Below are positions 6,401 through 10,464 of a stretch of DNA of 10,464 bases, in pieces (the first letter of the stretch is position 1; every line of letters begins with the position of its first letter). Position numbers and translations under genes: made by a program. The stretch spans positions 1-10,464 of the forward strand of contig JAICXV010000020.1 in assembly GCA_025934545.1 (NCBI GenBank), read 5' to 3'. Source of the stretch: Verrucomicrobiia bacterium (lineage in GTDB: Bacteria > Verrucomicrobiota > Verrucomicrobiia > Limisphaerales > Palsa-1400). Under the pieces are notes generated by a model, which saw only the letters and a program-made list of their open reading frames with translations, did not search any database and was not told where the DNA came from.

Positions 6401-6458
6401 CATCGGGGGCAATAGGCGTGTAGACCCGCCACTTACTTTGAGTTTCAATTGCCCGATG
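6401..6458. other. Imperfect inverted repeat upstream of the adaptor gene
   Basis: CATCGGGGGCAAT (6401-6413) and ATTGCCCGATG (6448-6458) are complementary apart from two extra G residues in the left arm. The intervening 34 bases contain a smaller GGCG/CGCC pairing. It lies between the ThpR stop and the adaptor ATG and could be a terminator-like or regulatory hairpin, or an operator. No T-run follows, so a classical terminator is not favoured. Confidence 0.35.
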
Positions 6459-6481
6459 AATCAGATAACCTGTTCGTTTGG

Positions 6482-7696
6482 ATGAAAAAGGCATTCGTAT
6501 TTCTAGTGGTTGTGGCGGCGCTCGGCGCGGGTGGTTTTTTCGCGTGGAAAAAAGTGAAGGGCCAACCGGTGACGCACACCTTCACGCGGGCGACGACGGC
6601 GCAGGTGGGCTTGCGCGATATACACCTCGTGCTTGATGCCGCCGGTGACATTGGGCCGGCGGACCAGGTCTCCGTTCGCCCGGAAGTGAATGGCAAAATT
6701 TCGGAGTTACCCGTCGACATCGGCGATCAGGTCAAGAAAGGAGCGTTATTGTGCGCGCTCGACGATTCCGATTTGCAGGCCGGCCGGTCGTCCAAGGTTT
6801 CGGAAATTGCCAGCGCCCAATTGCAGTTGGAAAAGACCAAGCGCTATTACGAGCGGTCGAAGGAATTGTTCGATTCCAAATTGATTTCGCGCGAAGCGTT
6901 TGACGATACGAAAACGGATTATGACATGGCGAAAAACAATCTGGAAAAGTTGAACGAGGATTTGAAACTTCTCGACGTCAACATTTCGAAAACGAAGATT
7001 CTTGCGCCTTTTGATTGCACTGTTTTAACACGCGCGGTGTCGCCGGGACAGGCGGTCTCGGGATCGTCCGGTTTCAACAGCGGGACGGAAGTAATGACCA
7101 TCGCGAACCTTGATGAAATGATCATTCTCGCCCACGTCAATCAGGCGGACATAACGCACCTGAATACCGGGCAGCATGTCGACGTGCGCGTTGAATCAGT
7201 TCCGGATTTGAAAATGAAAGGGACGATCGAACGGATCGCACCGCAAGCGACGATTCGCAACAACCTGAAAGGGTTTGACGTTCGCATCACCATTCGCAAC
7301 ATCGACAAGCGCGTTCGGCCCGGGATGACGGCCAATCTTGCGATCCCCGTGATCTCGACTAAAGACACCGTCGCCGTGCCGATCAATGCAATCTTTACGG
7401 ACCAAAATTCTGAAACGGAAGACGTGGAGCGATTTGTTTACGTGAAGAAAGGCGAGGAAAGTTACGAGCGGCGGCCGATTGCCATGGGTGTCACCGACAA
7501 TAATTTCGCTGAAATCATCGACGGCGTGACCACGAATGACATCGTATCGCTGGAAGAACCTCCCGATGGCGCGGACGTGAAGAGCGCGACAGGCAAGCCT
7601 TTGAAAAAGAAAAAAGGAAAAGGTGGCGCGCGCGTCGCCAGTAATAACAGCGCTGCCACAAACCGAATCAGCTCGGCTGCCCTGGTTCCGAAATAA
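6482..7696 (+). CDS. Periplasmic adaptor (membrane fusion) protein, MacA/HlyD-like
   Basis: This 404-residue adaptor should link an inner-membrane ABC transporter to an outer-membrane channel. It has one N-terminal membrane anchor (residues 4-22), then a lipoyl-type half around VSVRPEVNGKISELPVDIGD (64-83). An alpha-hairpin follows at about 97-170 (QLQLEKTKRYYERSKELFD... YDMAKNNLEKLNED), then the second lipoyl half around KILAPFDCTVL (172-182). A beta-barrel (210-290) ends in the family motif VRPGMTANLAI (278-288), followed by a membrane-proximal domain to about 360. The C-terminal tail is unusual: a run of lysines (KPLKKKKGKGGAR) and a Ser/Asn/Ala-rich end. ATG 6482 is chosen because it directly precedes the basic-hydrophobic anchor; an upstream TTG at 6449 would add 11 residues. 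It is the first gene of a three-gene cassette, 12 bases before the ATPase. Substrate unknown. Confidence 0.92.
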   Translation: MKKAFVFLVVVAALGAGGFFAWKKVKGQPVTHTFTRATTAQVGLRDIHLVLDAAGDIGPADQVSVRPEVNGKISELPVDIGDQVKKGALLCALDDSDLQAGRSSKVSEIASAQLQLEKTKRYYERSKELFDSKLISREAFDDTKTDYDMAKNNLEKLNEDLKLLDVNISKTKILAPFDCTVLTRAVSPGQAVSGSSGFNSGTEVMTIANLDEMIILAHVNQADITHLNTGQHVDVRVESVPDLKMKGTIERIAPQATIRNNLKGFDVRITIRNIDKRVRPGMTANLAIPVISTKDTVAVPINAIFTDQNSETEDVERFVYVKKGEESYERRPIAMGVTDNNFAEIIDGVTTNDIVSLEEPPDGADVKSATGKPLKKKKGKGGARVASNNSAATNRISSAALVPK

Positions 7697-7708
7697 CTTT
7701 CACTCTCC

Positions 7709-8383
7709 ATGGCGCTCGTCGAGCTTCGCAACGTCAGCAAAATTTATCATCTCGGCGGAGAGGAAATCCGCGCGCTCGATGACGTTTCGCTCGACATCGA
7801 AGCCGGCGAATTCATTTCTATCATCGGCCCATCGGGCAGCGGTAAATCGACTTTGATGCACATTCTCGGCTGTCTCGACAAACCGAGTAGGGGCACGATG
7901 AAGCTGGATGGCACGATGATTGAGAACGCCTCGGCACGGGAGTTGGCCCAGTTTCGGAATCAAAAGATTGGCTTCGTATTTCAGTTTTTCAATTTACTGC
8001 CAAAGCTTAATGTTCTTCAAAACGTCGAGTTGCCGATGGTTTATAGCGGTAAAAGCGCGAAAGAACGCCGCGACCACGCCGTCAAAGCGCTGAAAATGGT
8101 TGATCTCGAGAACCGGATGAAACATCGGCCGATGCAACTTTCTGGCGGCCAGCAACAACGCGTGGCCATTGCGCGCGCACTCGTGAATGATCCCAAGATT
8201 GTTTTCGCCGACGAGCCAACGGGCAATCTCGACTCGAAGACCGGCGAAACCATCCTGACGTTATTCAGGGAGCTGAGCGCCGCCGGACGCACCATCGCGC
8301 TGGTCACGCACGATGACGAGATCGCCGCACGCACCCCACGTCGCATCGAAATCCGCGACGGTAAAATCGCCAACGCTCAATGA
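7709..8383 (+). CDS. ABC transporter ATP-binding protein, MacB/LolD type
   Basis: This 224-residue stand-alone ATPase drives the FtsX-type permease encoded next to it. All expected motifs are present: Walker A GPSGSGKST (40-48), Q-loop glutamine in FVFQFFNLLP (Q92), signature LSGGQQQR (144-151), Walker B IVFADEP (164-170) with catalytic Glu169, D-loop NLDS, and the switch histidine in LVTHD (H201). The NLLPKLNVLQNVELP and GNLDSKTG stretches are typical of the MacB/LolD subfamily, which uses ATP for mechanotransmission rather than moving substrate through the membrane. Length is normal for a separated ATPase; in E. coli MacB the two parts are fused. ATG 7709 begins the first strand and has no Shine-Dalgarno sequence. 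Its TGA overlaps the permease ATG by four bases (ATGA), indicating translational coupling. Confidence 0.96.
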   Translation: MALVELRNVSKIYHLGGEEIRALDDVSLDIEAGEFISIIGPSGSGKSTLMHILGCLDKPSRGTMKLDGTMIENASARELAQFRNQKIGFVFQFFNLLPKLNVLQNVELPMVYSGKSAKERRDHAVKALKMVDLENRMKHRPMQLSGGQQQRVAIARALVNDPKIVFADEPTGNLDSKTGETILTLFRELSAAGRTIALVTHDDEIAARTPRRIEIRDGKIANAQ

Positions 8384-9744
8384 ACATTCTTAACGCATTT
8401 GCCATCGGTTTTAAGGAAATCTGGGCGCACAAATTCCGGTCAGCGTTAACGATGCTGGGCATCATCCTCGGTGTCGCGAGTCTCGTTGGCATGTCCGCGC
8501 TCGTGAAGGGAATTGAAAATGGAATGCGAGAGGCGCTGATCGCCGTCGGGGGATTGGAAAAAGTCCGTATCGAAGAAGGCGATTTGCCGGCCAATCAGCA
8601 ACACCTCGCCGACGAGGCAGTCGGCGTCACGATGGACGACGTCTATGCGTTGCAACGTAATGCGAACATGGTGCACCTGGTTACGCCGGAAATGCGCTTG
8701 CGCAACGCGTTGATGACCCACGGCAGCAAATCATATAACCCGTATTATTTCGCGGGGACGTGGCCGAGCGCACTGGACATGAATCAGCACACGGTCCAAT
8801 ACGGTCGCATGTTCAACGAGGTCGATGACGAGAATGCGCGCAATGTTTGCGTTATCGGCACGGCGGTGCGGGACGCACTTTTCGGCAACCCCGACGAAAC
8901 AGGCAAAGAAATCATTCCGATTGGAGAAAAAGTAAACGTGCAGGGCGAAGTCTTCACGATCATCGGCATGTTCCAGCATTACGAAAGTGAACAAGACGCC
9001 AAGAAACGCGAGCTGGCCAAATTACAACCGCCAGCCAGCGGCACTAACAGTCCGGCGCGGCAGAAAAGTTCCTTTGGTAAACATAGCAGCAGCAGCTACG
9101 TGTTCATGTGGAAAAATTCGAATGTCTACGTTCCGCTCAACACGATGTGGCTGAAATTCCGCACAGCCGCAGGCAGCAATAACATTCCCGATGCGCGCCT
9201 GACCAGTTTGTCCGTCAAAATCCGCGACGTTAACAGCCTCGACCCGACCATTCGACAGCTCCGAAACGTGCTCATGATGACGCACCACGGCATCGAGGAT
9301 TTCAACGTGCAAACGCAGGAGGATTGGGCCGACCGCATCAACAGCGCCGTGGCCAGTGCTCGCATGAGCGGCGGGTTGATATCGCTGATCAGCCTGCTGG
9401 TCGGCGGTATTGGGATCACCAACATCATGCTGGCGAGCATCACGGAGCGCATTCGCGAGATCGGAATCCGCAAAGCGATCGGTGCGACCTACTCCGATAT
9501 CTTCATCCAAATTTTGGTCGAAAGCGTCGTGATCGCAATTATCGGAGGGGCGGTCGGGTTGATCGCCTCAATTGGTTTGGTTGAAGTATTGTCGCACGTT
9601 TCGAAGGATAACACCCCGGTGATTACATTGTCCTCGATGATCATCGCGTTCGCTTTCAGTGCGGGAGTTGGTGTTTTGGCGGGGCTGATTCCAGCGTTCA
9701 AAGCAGCGAAACTGGATCCGATCCAGGCGTTGCGCTACGAATAG
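8380..9744 (+). CDS. FtsX/MacB-type ABC transporter permease
   Basis: This 454-residue inner-membrane permease has the four-helix MacB layout. Helix 1 is at about 20-42 (SALTMLGIILGVASLVGMSA). A large periplasmic domain (about 45-325) follows, then three C-terminal helices (about 331-352, 378-402, 419-438). The FtsX-domain motif ERIREIGIRKAIGA sits at 356-369, and the protein ends DPIQALRYE, as MacB permeases do. With the ATPase and adaptor it should form a MacAB-like exporter of peptides, lipids or other amphipathic compounds; the specific cargo cannot be read from sequence. The periplasmic domain has a low-complexity stretch (about residues 203-239, Lys/Gln/Pro then Ser-rich) that looks like an insertion relative to compact MacB domains. 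An outer-membrane TolC-type partner would have to be encoded elsewhere. Confidence 0.95.
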   Translation: MNILNAFAIGFKEIWAHKFRSALTMLGIILGVASLVGMSALVKGIENGMREALIAVGGLEKVRIEEGDLPANQQHLADEAVGVTMDDVYALQRNANMVHLVTPEMRLRNALMTHGSKSYNPYYFAGTWPSALDMNQHTVQYGRMFNEVDDENARNVCVIGTAVRDALFGNPDETGKEIIPIGEKVNVQGEVFTIIGMFQHYESEQDAKKRELAKLQPPASGTNSPARQKSSFGKHSSSSYVFMWKNSNVYVPLNTMWLKFRTAAGSNNIPDARLTSLSVKIRDVNSLDPTIRQLRNVLMMTHHGIEDFNVQTQEDWADRINSAVASARMSGGLISLISLLVGGIGITNIMLASITERIREIGIRKAIGATYSDIFIQILVESVVIAIIGGAVGLIASIGLVEVLSHVSKDNTPVITLSSMIIAFAFSAGVGVLAGLIPAFKAAKLDPIQALRYE

Positions 9745-9794
9745 CATACGTTTTGCTTGGATTGCAGGCGGCCGCGGCTATCTTGGTGGCATCT

Positions 9795-10464
9795 ATGAAA
9801 ACACGCTTTTTGCGCGCGCTTGCCTTTATTGCTGTCGCCGGCATCACGACTTCTACCGTTCTCGCCGATAACGCGACCAAACACGTTTTGTTTTTCAACA
9901 AATCGTCGGGCTTTGAACATTCGGCGATCAAACACGCGCCCGGTGAGCTGGCTGCATCCGAAAAGGTGCTCAAAGAACTGGGCGAAAAACATAACATCGA
10001 ATTTACGTTCACTAAAGACGGCACGATGTTCAATCCGGAGAACTTGAAAAAATTCGATTGTTTCATGTTCTATACGACGGGCGACCTCACTACGGTCGGC
10101 ACCGATGGCAATCCCGCGATGAGCAAGGAAGCAAAAACCGCGTTCCTCGAAGCTATTCGGAAGGGCAAAAGTTTCGTAGGCGTTCACAGTTCAACCGATA
10201 CCTTCCATTCTCCTGGCGGCGAAAAGCATGGGCCGGCGCGTTATCAGGATGACGGCGACAATGCCGATCCTTACATCAAAATGATCGGTGGCGAATTCAT
10301 CAAACACGGTTCCCAACAACCCGGCCACATGATTTGCGTCGACAAAAAATTCCCGGGTATGAGCGCTGTCCCCGATGACTTCGCGCCGACCGAAGAATGG
10401 TATTCGCTCAAAGACTTCGCGCCGAACCTGCACGTGCTCCTAGTTCAGGATACGTCGAAAATGC
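9795..10464 (+). CDS. Secreted ThuA-like domain protein (3' end outside window)
   Basis: From ATG 9795 the frame stays open to the right edge, giving 223 residues. The N-terminus is a signal peptide: basic MKTRFLR, a hydrophobic core, and a probable cut after VLA at residue 24. The mature part matches ThuA-like domains (trehalose-utilisation family, class I glutamine amidotransferase-like fold): HVLFFNKSSGFEH (30-42), FDCFMFYTTGDLT (87-99), KSFVGVHSSTDTFH (125-138), IGGEFIKHG (164-172), and EEWYSLKDF (200-208). Such proteins are abundant in Verrucomicrobiota and Planctomycetes and are usually linked to carbohydrate use, but their reaction is not well established. The signal peptide implies a periplasmic or exported location. 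It starts 50 bases after the permease stop; whether it belongs to that operon is unclear. Additional C-terminal domains may lie beyond the window. Confidence 0.9.
   Translation, partial: MKTRFLRALAFIAVAGITTSTVLADNATKHVLFFNKSSGFEHSAIKHAPGELAASEKVLKELGEKHNIEFTFTKDGTMFNPENLKKFDCFMFYTTGDLTTVGTDGNPAMSKEAKTAFLEAIRKGKSFVGVHSSTDTFHSPGGEKHGPARYQDDGDNADPYIKMIGGEFIKHGSQQPGHMICVDKKFPGMSAVPDDFAPTEEWYSLKDFAPNLHVLLVQDTSKM

Noticed and set aside
6449..6481. TTG 6449 as the start of the adaptor gene
   Set aside because: ATG 6482 directly precedes the basic-hydrophobic anchor typical of these proteins; the extra 11 residues are polar and lie within the right arm of the inverted repeat and beyond.
9022..9510. 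Open frame of 162 codons antisense to the permease gene
   Set aside because: It lies fully inside the permease and has no recognisable domain.
7709..9744. Lipoprotein-release (LolCDE) system instead of a MacAB-like exporter
   Set aside because: A membrane-fusion adaptor is encoded directly upstream and the permease has a MacB-type periplasmic domain and ending; LolCDE has no such adaptor gene.
1..10464. Defence island, prophage, integrated element or toxin-antitoxin system
   Set aside because: No integrase, transposase, nuclease, helicase, toxin or tRNA-flanked attachment site is recognisable; genes are housekeeping, transport or common accessory types.

Overview
The window looks like an ordinary chromosomal segment of a Gram-negative, probably heterotrophic bacterium. 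The best guess is Verrucomicrobiota: there is a PQQ-type beta-propeller protein with the FRGPNRDG signature, a secreted ThuA-like protein, a DUF1015 protein, and almost every start codon lacks a Shine-Dalgarno sequence. This placement rests on gene content and style only. No rRNA, tRNA, CRISPR array, transposase or phage gene was found, and no gene-free stretch exceeds about 130 bases.

Left part (1-4202, all + strand): the C-terminal end of an aldo/keto reductase; a DUF1015 protein; a cation diffusion facilitator (CDF) metal transporter; argininosuccinate synthase (argG); and a small DUF2283 protein 15 bases after argG. The three gaps upstream of the DUF1015, CDF and argG genes each hold a different short-period degenerate tandem repeat (7, 6 and 7 bases). 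In the second gap the repeat occurs in inverted orientation at the two ends. These repeats are the least explained part of the window.

Middle (4213-6374): one - strand gene encodes a membrane-anchored PQQ-like beta-propeller protein. It converges on the DUF2283 gene and diverges, across a 53-base gap, from a + strand RNA 2',3'-cyclic phosphodiesterase gene (ThpR/LigT family).

Right part (6482-9744): a compact three-gene MacAB-like tripartite export cassette. It comprises a membrane-fusion adaptor, an ABC ATPase 12 bases downstream, and an FtsX-type permease whose ATG overlaps the ATPase stop by 4 bases. No TolC-like outer-membrane partner is present in the window. Downstream, a signal-peptide-bearing ThuA-like protein begins and runs off the right edge.

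I see no convincing undescribed multi-gene system. The items most worth a second look are the phased intergenic repeats, the ParB-like DGHHR motif of the DUF1015 protein, the two-helix anchor and ambiguous start of the beta-propeller protein, and possible near-leaderless transcription of the ThpR gene.
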